This document shows positions 36,340-43,920 of a stretch of 64,000 nucleotides of DNA, one piece after another. The position numbers and the translations under genes are program-made. Each line of letters opens with the position of its first letter. Within the stretch, counting starts at the first letter, position 1. Source of the DNA: Mucilaginibacter achroorhodeus (GTDB taxonomy: Bacteria > Bacteroidota > Bacteroidia > Sphingobacteriales > Sphingobacteriaceae); NCBI RefSeq assembly GCF_007846095.1, contig NZ_VOEI01000006.1:62001-126000 (forward strand). Reading direction: 5' to 3'. Below the pieces are notes generated by a model. That model searched no databases and was not told the origin of the DNA. It saw only the letters and a program-made list of their open reading frames with translations.

Positions 36340-37653
36340 TTATTTACTTAGCGCAGCTTTAAATGCCTTTAGGCAGCGTTCGCGTGCAAAAGTATGATCT
36401 ACAATGGGTTTTGGATATTTGCTGAAGTCGGCATATTCCGGAACCCATTTTTTTATGTACTCCATTTTAGGATCAAATTTTTTAGCCTGGCTTTCCGGGT
36501 TAAATATCCTGAAGTATGGTGCAGCGTCGGTACCGCTGCCTGCAGCCCATTGCCAGCCGCCAACGTTACTGGCCATTTCGTAATCCAGCAATTTGCTGGC
36601 AAAATAGCGTTCGCCCCAGCGCCAGTCAATCAGTAGATCTTTGCTTAAAAAACTTGCCGTAACCATGCGCACGCGGTTATGCATGTAGCCAGTGGCATTA
36701 AGCTGGCGCATACCGGCATCAACCAATGGATATCCGGTTTTGCCTTCGCACCAGGCCTTAAATTGCTTTTCGTCGTTTTCCCAGCGGATACGGTCATACT
36801 CAGGCCTAAAGGCATGGTTCATCGTTTGAGGAAAATGATAAAGTATCGTGGAGTAAAACTCCCGCCATATCAGCTCATTTAACCAGGTTTTGTCGTGCGC
36901 CTTATTGGCATCAGTAGCACACTGGCGTATGCTCACTGTACCAAAGCGCAAGTGCATCCCCACGCGCGATGTAGCTTGCAATGCCGGAAAATCGCGCTTT
37001 TTGCCATAATCTGCAATTGCATCCTTGTAGTTCTTATCAGGAAAAGTTTGGTTGCTTTTTTCGAAGCCCATCTTTTTAAGTGTGGGCATGGCAGGCGCTT
37101 TAAACTTGTAAAGGTTGTTTAAGTATTTTGTTGTGGGGTAAGCTTTAAGGTAAAAAGGCTTAAGCTTTTGCATCCATTTGTTTTTATAAGGCGTAAAAAC
37201 CGTATAAGGTTTACCATCATCTTTGGTTACCTCTTCCTTTTCAAATATAACCTGGTCTTTAAAAGTCTTAAATGCTATGTCGTGTTTCTTAAACAGCTTT
37301 TCTATTTCGGCATCGCGCTCACTGGCATAAGGCTCATAATCATGATTGGTGTAAACAGCTTTGATGTTGTACTCGGAGATCAGCTCTTTCCAGGCATGCT
37401 CGGGCTTGTCATAAACTGCCAGCAGGCTGCTGTGATGTTTATGAAGATCCTTGTTGAGGTCTTCGAGCGTTTCAACTATAAAAGTTACACGGGCATCATC
37501 TTTTTCTTCCAGATCATCAAGTATCTCGCGGTCGAAAATAAAAAGGGGCAAAACAGGGTTTTCGCCTTTTAAGGCATGGTATAGGCCGGCGTTATCATCT
37601 ATTCGCAGATCGCGACGAAACCAAAATATGCTTATTGGCTGTTTTTTATCCAT
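36340..37653 (-). CDS. phr: Deoxyribodipyrimidine photolyase (class I type)
   Basis: The 437-residue protein shows the N-terminal antenna domain (ISIFWFRRDLRIDDNAGLYH) and the C-terminal FAD domain (LNELIWREFYSTILYHFP, DAGMRQLNATGYMHNRVRMV, then DLLIDWRWGERYFASKLLDY). It repairs UV-induced pyrimidine dimers using blue light. It is distinct from the cryptochrome-DASH gene 5 kb away. The ATG overlaps the stop region of the upstream TIGR01777 gene by 8 bases, so the two are co-translated. Confidence 0.94.
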   Translation of the reverse strand: MDKKQPISIFWFRRDLRIDDNAGLYHALKGENPVLPLFIFDREILDDLEEKDDARVTFIVETLEDLNKDLHKHHSSLLAVYDKPEHAWKELISEYNIKAVYTNHDYEPYASERDAEIEKLFKKHDIAFKTFKDQVIFEKEEVTKDDGKPYTVFTPYKNKWMQKLKPFYLKAYPTTKYLNNLYKFKAPAMPTLKKMGFEKSNQTFPDKNYKDAIADYGKKRDFPALQATSRVGMHLRFGTVSIRQCATDANKAHDKTWLNELIWREFYSTILYHFPQTMNHAFRPEYDRIRWENDEKQFKAWCEGKTGYPLVDAGMRQLNATGYMHNRVRMVTASFLSKDLLIDWRWGERYFASKLLDYEMASNVGGWQWAAGSGTDAAPYFRIFNPESQAKKFDPKMEYIKKWVPEYADFSKYPKPIVDHTFARERCLKAFKAALSK

Positions 37654-38554
37654 AAATTTCTTTTAAAGCCGATTCTACATCGGGGTATCGGAACGTAAAA
37701 CCATTGTCTTGTATCTTTTGGGCTGAGGCGCGCGTGCTTCCCAGTACCAGCGAAGCCATTTCGCCAAACAATAATTTTATTAAAAATGCCGGCAGATTTG
37801 GCGCCCATAGGGGTTTATGCAATTGTTTAGCTACCGCCTTTGTAAGCGCTTTGTTAGTTACCGGGTTTGGCGCAACCATATTAAAGGCTCCGGCTAATTC
37901 CGGTGTTTCCAATGCGTATAAATACATATTGGTAACGTCCTGCGGGTGTATCCACGGCACCCATTGTTTACCATTGCCCAATGGCGAACCCACATATAAC
38001 TTTACAGGAGTTGCCAGTTTTGGTAGTGCACCACCTTCTTGCGTTAAAACAACGCCGGTGCGATATTTAACTGTCCGCAGACCAAATTCTACGCCTTCAT
38101 CTACAGCCTTCTCCCACTCCACGCAACAGTTACCAACAAAATCGTTTGCAGGCAGGTCGCTTTCTTCAAGTAATTTATTGCCGCTATCACCATAATAATT
38201 TATACCTGATGCAGATATAACAGTTGTTACCTGATGAGATTTTTTCCTCATCAGGTCATAGATGAGTCTGATAGACTTTGTGCGGCTATCAACGATTTCT
38301 TTTTTTCGTGCATCAGTCCAGGGTTTATCAGCTATGCCGGCACCTGCCAGGTGAATAATGGTATCTATTCCGGTAATGCAATCGGGATCTATTTCTTGTT
38401 TATCAACGTCCCAGGTATAAGTCTTAACTTTTGGGTTGTCACCCGCTTTCCTCGATAGCAGGCTTACCTTGCACCCTTTCTCCAACAAAGCGTTAGTTAA
38501 ATGCTTACCAATTAACCCGGTACCGCCCGTTATCAGTATGTTCTTATTATCCAT
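37646..38554 (-). CDS. TIGR01777-family NAD(P)-binding epimerase-like protein (YfcH-like)
   Basis: The 302-residue protein starts NILITGGTGLIGKHLTNALL, with the Rossmann motif GGTGLIG, and contains SASGINYYGDSGNKLLEESD and GVVLTQEGGALPKL, typical of the YfcH/SulA-related TIGR01777 family. The C-terminal DUF1731-like part includes LVLGSTRASAQKIQDNGFTF. Function is unproven in the family. Its overlap with the photolyase gene suggests one operon, a pairing that may reflect a link to light or UV stress. Confidence 0.9.
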   Translation of the reverse strand: MDNKNILITGGTGLIGKHLTNALLEKGCKVSLLSRKAGDNPKVKTYTWDVDKQEIDPDCITGIDTIIHLAGAGIADKPWTDARKKEIVDSRTKSIRLIYDLMRKKSHQVTTVISASGINYYGDSGNKLLEESDLPANDFVGNCCVEWEKAVDEGVEFGLRTVKYRTGVVLTQEGGALPKLATPVKLYVGSPLGNGKQWVPWIHPQDVTNMYLYALETPELAGAFNMVAPNPVTNKALTKAVAKQLHKPLWAPNLPAFLIKLLFGEMASLVLGSTRASAQKIQDNGFTFRYPDVESALKEIYG

Positions 38555-38708
38555 TTAGATCTGCTAAAAGTATTGTTTAAATATTATGATTTTGAGAACA
38601 GGCAGCTTACAATCTTGTTTTATGACAGATACAACTGTTAGGGTTTCTATAACAACTATTTTACAAAACCAATGGCTGAGTTTAACCGTTTGTTAACATA
38701 CCAATTGT

Positions 38709-38715
38709 AAAGGAG
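38709..38715 (+). promoter_or_regulatory. Unusually strong Shine-Dalgarno sequence
   Basis: AAAGGAG lies 8 bases before the ATG at 38724. Most genes in this window lack such a sequence, so it fixes this start. Confidence 0.65.
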
Positions 38716-38723
38716 CCTTTGAG

Positions 38724-38945
38724 ATGATGTTTACAACTACTTTTGAGATTTTCTTGATTGCCGCCTGTGCTGTTACAGTGCTGGCAATTGCCGGTTTTGC
38801 TGTATTTTGCCGTAACAGGGCAAAGTCTTTTGCACACACCGGTCGCTTAACGGATGTACAGATCTGGGCAACCCGGTCTGATATCAGCTGGGTGTTTGCC
38901 GTATTACTTGGGTTAGCAGGTGCGGTGATGGCTGTTGCTAATTAA
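38724..38945 (+). CDS. Small two-span membrane protein
   Basis: The 73-residue protein has one hydrophobic span at about 8-29 and a second near the C-terminus (WVFAVLLGLAGAVMAVAN), joined by a basic loop (CRNRAKSFAHTGR). No family recognised. The strong ribosome binding site and a terminator 20 bases after the stop support a real, independently transcribed gene. Confidence 0.65.
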   Translation: MMFTTTFEIFLIAACAVTVLAIAGFAVFCRNRAKSFAHTGRLTDVQIWATRSDISWVFAVLLGLAGAVMAVAN

Positions 38946-38965
38946 GTTAGAAAAAAGCTTGATCT

Positions 38966-38994
38966 AAAAAAAAGCAGGCAACGGCCTGTTTTTC
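38966..38994. terminator. Bidirectional terminator
   Basis: An A run, CAGGC-aacg-GCCTG, then a T run lie between the small membrane gene and the convergent ABC1 kinase gene. Confidence 0.8.
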
Positions 38995-39002
38995 TAAATG
39001 TT

Positions 39003-40331
39003 TTAAGCTGTTGCTTTCTCAACCTGTGGTTTGTAGGTATCTGTTTTAACAAATGCCTTAAGATCATGCAGGATATTGTAGAGCCCAAAGTTGGTACGGT
39101 TAACGTATATAAAATGTTTTACGCCACGCGCTTGTTTAAACTCAGGCATTTTTGAAACCTTTTCGCCAAAGCCAAATAGGTCGTCAAAAAACTTTTTATC
39201 ACTAAAATCAAACGTACTGGTGATGTATGGTTTGGCAAACAGGCTTATCATTTGTTTAAACATATCATGATAAAACTCTACTTGCTGTGGGGTATCATTA
39301 GGTAAGATCATTTCCAGTTGCCTGAACGCTTTTATAGTTTCCTGCTTGTCTTTGAACAAGTCTGTTGATGTGAGCGAGAAGAACGGGTAATAAAAATCAT
39401 CGGGCATTACTTTTATGCAACCAAAATCTATAACTCCTAATTTGTTATTTGTGGTGATCATAAAGTTACCCGGATGCGGGTCGGCGTGTACTGCCCGCAA
39501 TTCGTGTTGCTGATAATTATAAAAGTCCCACAGGGCCTGACCGATTTTGTTACGCAACTCCTGCGACGGATCGGTAGCCAAAAACTCCTTCAGGTGCATG
39601 CCATCAAGCCAGTCCATGGTGATGATGCGTTTGCTGGATAGGTCAGGATAATAGTCCGGGAATACCACGTTATTTAAAACTTTGCAAGCGATAGAAAACT
39701 CGATAGAACGACGGATCTCAAGCTCATAATCAGTTTCTTCTAAAAGGCGTTCCTCTACCTCTTTCATGTAGATGTCCAATTCCTTCTCGCTCATACCCAG
39801 CATGCGGAAGGCAAAGGGCTTAACCAGTTTAAGATCTGATGAGATAGAATCACCAACCCCGGGGTACTGTATTTTTACCGCAAGTTTTTTGCCGTTAAGC
39901 TCAGCCTGGTGTACCTGACCTATTGAGGCTGCATTGGTAGAATGGATGTTGAATTTATCGTAGATCTGATCAGGAGTTTTGCCAAAGTATTTTTTAAACG
40001 TTTGCACAATGAGCGGCCCTGATAAAGGTGGTGCATTGTATTGCGATTGACTGAACTTATTTACATAAGCTTGCGGCAGCAGGTTTTTATCCATGCTCAG
40101 CATTTGCGCAACTTTTAGTGCGCTACCCTTCAATTCGCTAAGGGATTGATAAATGTCTGTAGCGTTGTCCTCATTCAGTTCGGTACGATCCAGATTCGGA
40201 TTGAATAATTTTTTGGAGTAATGCTTAATGTAGTTGCCGCCTATTTTAAAGCCGGTTTTTACAAACTTGGCACTACGCTCCACTTTACTGGTTGGTATAC
40301 TGTTTTGCTCTTTAGCTTTTTCGTCGTTCAT
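39003..40331 (-). CDS. ABC1/UbiB-family atypical kinase
   Basis: The 442-residue protein has the family's N-terminal KxGQ-like motif (LKGSALKVAQMLSMD), the Ala-rich nucleotide loop (TNAASIGQVHQAEL), the catalytic Lys in KLAVKIQYPGV, the catalytic HADPHPGNF and the metal-binding VIDFGCIK. UbiB proteins are ATPases that support isoprenoid quinone synthesis or lipid handling. No quinone gene is nearby. It is followed upstream on the same strand by a HAD phosphatase and TetR, but gaps of 174 and 254 bases argue against one tight operon. Confidence 0.92.
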   Translation of the reverse strand: MNDEKAKEQNSIPTSKVERSAKFVKTGFKIGGNYIKHYSKKLFNPNLDRTELNEDNATDIYQSLSELKGSALKVAQMLSMDKNLLPQAYVNKFSQSQYNAPPLSGPLIVQTFKKYFGKTPDQIYDKFNIHSTNAASIGQVHQAELNGKKLAVKIQYPGVGDSISSDLKLVKPFAFRMLGMSEKELDIYMKEVEERLLEETDYELEIRRSIEFSIACKVLNNVVFPDYYPDLSSKRIITMDWLDGMHLKEFLATDPSQELRNKIGQALWDFYNYQQHELRAVHADPHPGNFMITTNNKLGVIDFGCIKVMPDDFYYPFFSLTSTDLFKDKQETIKAFRQLEMILPNDTPQQVEFYHDMFKQMISLFAKPYITSTFDFSDKKFFDDLFGFGEKVSKMPEFKQARGVKHFIYVNRTNFGLYNILHDLKAFVKTDTYKPQVEKATA

Positions 40332-40505
40332 TTGTTAATATCCTCAAATATTTAATCACCCCATCATCTCCGCCAGTCCGCGGATCTACCGTCCGTTCTA
40401 CATGAGCGTATGCAGGATGATATATTCCTTATTACCATCCTTGCTGCTTGTAACAGAAAGGGTGGTCCGGCGTAGCGTAGACCGGCTGAGCATCAAGGCT
40501 GAACT

Positions 40506-41180
40506 TTAATTAAATAAAGCTGCCAGCTTTTGCAGGTTTAATTCGCTGTAATTATCAAAAACTATATCTGCAAGCCCGCTTATCGCATCGGCTTTATGGC
40601 TTGTGGTAATACCAGCAACCTTCATGCCTGCGTTTTTACCCGCACGCAAACCTGCCAACGAATCTTCAAAAACTACACAAGCATGAGGATCAACATTCAA
40701 TTGTTGAGCCGCTTTTAAAAATATTTGTGGCGACGGCTTGGGCTCATTGACCATGCCGCCGGTTACCAGCACATCAAAGTATTTACCAATAGCAACATCA
40801 TGGAAGATAAAATCAATATCATTCTCATTTGATGACGTAGCCAGTGCGATCTTAATGCCTGCTTTTTTCAGCTCTGATAAAAAACTTTCAAGTCCGGTTA
40901 TTGGCTGTAGAAATGGTTTAAAAGCTTCTTGGTATAGCTTCTGCTTTTCATCGGCCAGTTGTTTGGCAAATTCCTCATCTGCTTTGCTACCAAAAAACTG
41001 GTGTACTGTGTTGATGATAGGAACACCGCTTATCTGGTTGAGATAAGTTTCCTTTGTTAGTTCTGGCAAGTTGTGCAGCTTAAATAATTGCTGCCACGCC
41101 CTAAAATGAAACGGTGTGTTATTTACAATTGTGCCATCCATATCAAATATGGCAGCACGGTAAGGTAAGCTGGTGCTCAA
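40506..41180 (-). CDS. HAD-superfamily hydrolase, beta-phosphoglucomutase-like
   Basis: The 224-residue protein has motif I IFDMDGTIVNNTPFH (nucleophile D13, acid/base D15), a helical cap, motif II LATSSNEND, and motif III/IV GKYFDVLVTGGMVNEPKPSP and VFEDSLAGLRAGKNAGM. This is a subclass I HAD enzyme of the beta-phosphoglucomutase/phosphatase branch, acting on a sugar phosphate. The exact substrate is not deducible. The flanking spacers (40332-40505 and 41181-41434) hold no gene but contain repeat-like sequences. Confidence 0.92.
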   Translation of the reverse strand: MSTSLPYRAAIFDMDGTIVNNTPFHFRAWQQLFKLHNLPELTKETYLNQISGVPIINTVHQFFGSKADEEFAKQLADEKQKLYQEAFKPFLQPITGLESFLSELKKAGIKIALATSSNENDIDFIFHDVAIGKYFDVLVTGGMVNEPKPSPQIFLKAAQQLNVDPHACVVFEDSLAGLRAGKNAGMKVAGITTSHKADAISGLADIVFDNYSELNLQKLAALFN

Positions 41181-41283
41181 ATGATTAGTATATTGTTAAA
41201 CTATTTACTCACCCGGCTATCTCCGCCAGCCGCCGTATAGATTCCGCTTTCTTTGTTGCGCTTAAAAGTATTCTAAATATATA

Positions 41284-41363
41284 TGTCATTCTGAGCGGGA
41301 GCAAAGAATCTGGTATTCGCTTTTCACGTTGGTGATAGATGCTTACCTAAGTTCAGCATGACA
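41284..41363. repeat. Imperfect inverted repeat of the TGTCATTCTGAGC type
   Basis: The left arm TGTCATTCTGAGCGGGAGCA (then AAGAATCT) and the right end GTTCAGCATGACA are an imperfect inverted pair, of the kind dispersed between genes in many Bacteroidota. The internal part is degenerate, so the copy appears old. Confidence 0.55.
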
Positions 41364-41434
41364 AATCTCTTCATAAGCCATCCCTCTTTGCGGAGTAGGG
41401 TGCGTAAGCACAAAGTGCCGCGGAATGAGTTAAC

Positions 41435-42085
41435 TTAAAACCCCATTTTCTCCTTCAATCCGCCATTTTTCGCCAGGAACTTACCATATTCAAATAAGTT
41501 ATCTAACGGCGAGCGCTGGAACAGATCGAATGTTACGTTAATGCCTTTTTCAATGGCCTCATCGGTTTTCTCAAAACCTGCCGAATCATCATTTATCCAA
41601 AAGTTGAGTACAAAGCCGAATTGAACCCATAACGCATCCTTATAACGTTTGCTAAAGAATTTACGGTCGCTGAGTTCAGCCGATTCCAAACCTTCGTTAA
41701 GAATACTGTTGGCAAATTCCTCAAAAATTTCCTTTGCAGGCTCAAGCACCTTTGGGGTGCCAATGCTGCGCTGCTTTTTAACACTGTAAACAGCAAAACT
41801 TCGGTTGCCCTTAAGCAATTCAAAAAAGCTATAGAAGAAAGACAAGGCCTTTTCGCGTGCACTGTACTGTGACCAGATCTCCTGGCTGCGGATCTCATTA
41901 AGCGTTTTCTGCATCAGGTCTGTCCATACGCTTTGTTCAACAGCGTCAAACGAGCCAAAGTAGCGGTAAAATTCTTCCTCGGCCATTTTATTCCTTTTTG
42001 CAAAAACGTAAACAGATTTAGGCTGCTGTCCTTCCGTTAATACGTAATCGATATAGGCTTTTTGGATGCTTTCTGTAGTTGCCAT
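41435..42085 (-). CDS. TetR-family transcriptional regulator
   Basis: The 216-residue protein has an N-terminal HTH (about 5-50; IQKAYIDYVLTEGQQPKSVY then KRNKMAEEEFYRYFGSFDAV). The turn is divergent, but EEEFYRYFGSFDA matches the TetR pattern after the recognition helix. The long all-helical remainder would form the ligand and dimer domain, of a type frequently paired with ABC1 kinases in Bacteroidota. A 7-bp palindrome sits 26 bases upstream of the start and is a likely autoregulatory site. Confidence 0.85.
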   Translation of the reverse strand: MATTESIQKAYIDYVLTEGQQPKSVYVFAKRNKMAEEEFYRYFGSFDAVEQSVWTDLMQKTLNEIRSQEIWSQYSAREKALSFFYSFFELLKGNRSFAVYSVKKQRSIGTPKVLEPAKEIFEEFANSILNEGLESAELSDRKFFSKRYKDALWVQFGFVLNFWINDDSAGFEKTDEAIEKGINVTFDLFQRSPLDNLFEYGKFLAKNGGLKEKMGF

Positions 42086-42110
42086 GTTTACTCTTGTTGA
42101 TTATATATAA

Positions 42111-42131
42111 AGGTAAGCATAAATCTTACCT
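42111..42131. promoter_or_regulatory. Candidate TetR operator
   Basis: AGGTAAG-cataaat-CTTACCT is a perfect inverted repeat with 7-base arms, 26 bases upstream of the tetR-like start. It overlaps a near -7 sequence on the minus strand (TACCTTTA), so occupancy would block transcription. Confidence 0.55.
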
Positions 42132-42305
42132 ACTTATTAATAACGGTGTAAAGGATGCTTTAGTTTTACAATAAGATAACAGTAGTGTTCAAGGCGATAA
42201 AAACGTAAAAAGTATTCATTCAACGTTATGCCGTCGGCTTTTGCCAATAGCACTAAAACACATTGCTGAGGCCTGTGTTAGCAAACAGATCAAAAAGCAA
42301 TAGCC

Positions 42306-42446
42306 GTGGATTTTAAAGGCAATAAGCAGAATCTTCCTTCAAAAATTTGCCTTGTATGTAATAAACCATTTACCTGGCGAAAAAAGTGGGCAAAGTGTTG
42401 GGACGATGTCAAATATTGCAGCGAAAAGTGCAGGAGAAATAAATAA
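42306..42446 (+). CDS. DUF2256 zinc-ribbon-like small protein
   Basis: A 46-residue frame starts at GTG (42306): [20 protein letters not shown] followed by [20 protein letters not shown] and KCRRNK. The pattern [24 protein letters not shown] is DUF2256, a very short family with a CxxC and two or three further Cys that probably bind zinc. DUF2256 genes are frequently found next to cryptochrome/photolyase genes, and here the cryptochrome-DASH gene begins 47 bases downstream. The protein's role is unknown. GTG is the only plausible start in frame. Confidence 0.85.
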   Translation: MDFKGNKQNLPSKICLVCNKPFTWRKKWAKCWDDVKYCSEKCRRNK

Positions 42447-42493
42447 TCGGCATCTTTGTAATCAATCTAAATAAGTTTAGATTAGTAGTTCAT

Positions 42494-43771
42494 ATGAGTG
42501 AAAAGACGATACTGGTTTGGTTTAGAAATGACCTGCGCATCCGCGATAATGAGATATTATCAGAAGCGGTACGCCGGGCTGATAACGTTTTGCCGGTATT
42601 TATCTTTGATCCTTTCTACTTTAAAACCGGTATAAACGGGGGCACTAAAACCGGTGCTTTCCGCACCCGATTTTTGCTTGAAGCTGTTGCCGATCTGCGT
42701 AATAACCTGCGCGCAATGGGGGCAGAGTTACTTATCCGTACCGGCGACCCTGCTGAAGTGCTTGTTCAATTAGCCGAAGAATTTAACATCAGCGAGGTGT
42801 ACCATCATCGCGAAGTTGCACCTGATGAAACATCCATATCTGAAAGGGTAGAGGAAGCGCTTTGGAAAAAGCAGCTTAACCTAAAGCACTTCATCGGCCA
42901 TACCATGTATCACAAAGAAGACCTGCCTTTCCCTATAAAAGATATCCCCGATAGCTTTGTAACCTTTAAAAAAAAGGTGGAGCGAGATAGCACGGTAAGA
43001 CCTGTAGTTACAACACCCGAGAAGATACTTGTACCGGAGACCATTGATCCCGGTGAATTGCCGACACTCGAAGAATTAGGCATCGTGCAGCCTGTAGACG
43101 ATCCGCGTGCCGGTGAAAAAATAACCGGTGGGGAAACTGAGGCGCTTAAACGTTTGCGCCAGTATTTATCAAATGCTTCTATAATAAATCAGCCCAACTC
43201 ATCCGGCCTTGGGCCCTGGCTTGCTGTTGGCTGCATCTCGCCCCGCCAGGTTTATTGGGAAGTGCTTAATCATCAAAAAGAGAACAACCTGCAAAATGCT
43301 GATCCGCTGATGCTGGAACTGCTTTGGCGGGATTATTTCCGCTTTATGTTTAAAAAGCACGGTCAGCAGTTTTTCAGATCAGAAGGCTTTGGTAGTGCCC
43401 CTGATATTGCCGATAACCAGGATGAACTGTTTGAGAGATGGAAGAACGGCCAAACAGGTGAGCCTTACATTGATGCTGCCATGCATCAGTTAAACGCCAC
43501 CGGGTACCTCAGTAATTATGCACGGCAGGCAGTAGCAGCATATCTTATTAAAGACCTGCAGGTTGACTGGACAAAGGGAGCGCTCTATTTTGAGGAAACA
43601 CTGATAGATTATTCGCCGGCCAGCAATTGGGGCAATTGGGCTTTTATGGCAGGGGTGGGTAACGATACCAAGAGCAACCGTTTTTTTAACGCTGCAAAAT
43701 CGGCGCAGTCTGACGATGACTACATTAGTACCTGGGCACCCGCTGCCGACGGTATTTCCACCTCAGTTTAA
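42494..43771 (+). CDS. Cryptochrome/photolyase of the DASH family
   Basis: The 425-residue protein begins KTILVWFRNDLRIRDNEILS, has the DASH-type linker HTMYHKEDLPFPIKDIPDSF and the DASH-specific GLGPWLAVGCISPRQVYWEV, and the FAD-binding core DAAMHQLNATGYLSNYARQA and DWTKGALYFEETLIDYSPAS. Family members bind FAD and an antenna folate; they repair dimers in single-stranded DNA and may signal blue light. Length is slightly short (typical 430-500) but complete. The gene is preceded by DUF2256. Co-transcription with that gene is likely. Confidence 0.92.
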   Translation: MSEKTILVWFRNDLRIRDNEILSEAVRRADNVLPVFIFDPFYFKTGINGGTKTGAFRTRFLLEAVADLRNNLRAMGAELLIRTGDPAEVLVQLAEEFNISEVYHHREVAPDETSISERVEEALWKKQLNLKHFIGHTMYHKEDLPFPIKDIPDSFVTFKKKVERDSTVRPVVTTPEKILVPETIDPGELPTLEELGIVQPVDDPRAGEKITGGETEALKRLRQYLSNASIINQPNSSGLGPWLAVGCISPRQVYWEVLNHQKENNLQNADPLMLELLWRDYFRFMFKKHGQQFFRSEGFGSAPDIADNQDELFERWKNGQTGEPYIDAAMHQLNATGYLSNYARQAVAAYLIKDLQVDWTKGALYFEETLIDYSPASNWGNWAFMAGVGNDTKSNRFFNAAKSAQSDDDYISTWAPAADGISTSV

Positions 43772-43887
43772 AGCTGCCGGTTTAAATATTTACAGCCTGC
43801 CTAAACCTTTAAATATTTCTTTTATCAAACTATAGTTATGGCTAAAAAGTTATAACATATAAATATGGCATATTGTACTATTATGCT

Positions 43888-43895
43888 TAGTTTTG
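43888..43895 (+). promoter_or_regulatory. Candidate -7 box of the 2-oxoglutarate dehydrogenase genes
   Basis: TAGTTTTG fits TAnnTTTG and ends 26 bases before the E1 start. No -33 box at the usual spacing. Confidence 0.4.
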
Positions 43896-43920
43896 CAACG
43901 TCTTACAACATAGCTATCTC

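Noticed and set aside
37168..37572. 134-residue plus-strand ORF inside the photolyase gene
   Set aside because: Antisense shadow; hydrophobic pattern comes from the reverse frame of Lys/Glu codons.
40332..40505. Possible tRNA or small RNA in the spacer
   Set aside because: No cloverleaf, no conserved GTTC loop and CCA end could be found by eye.
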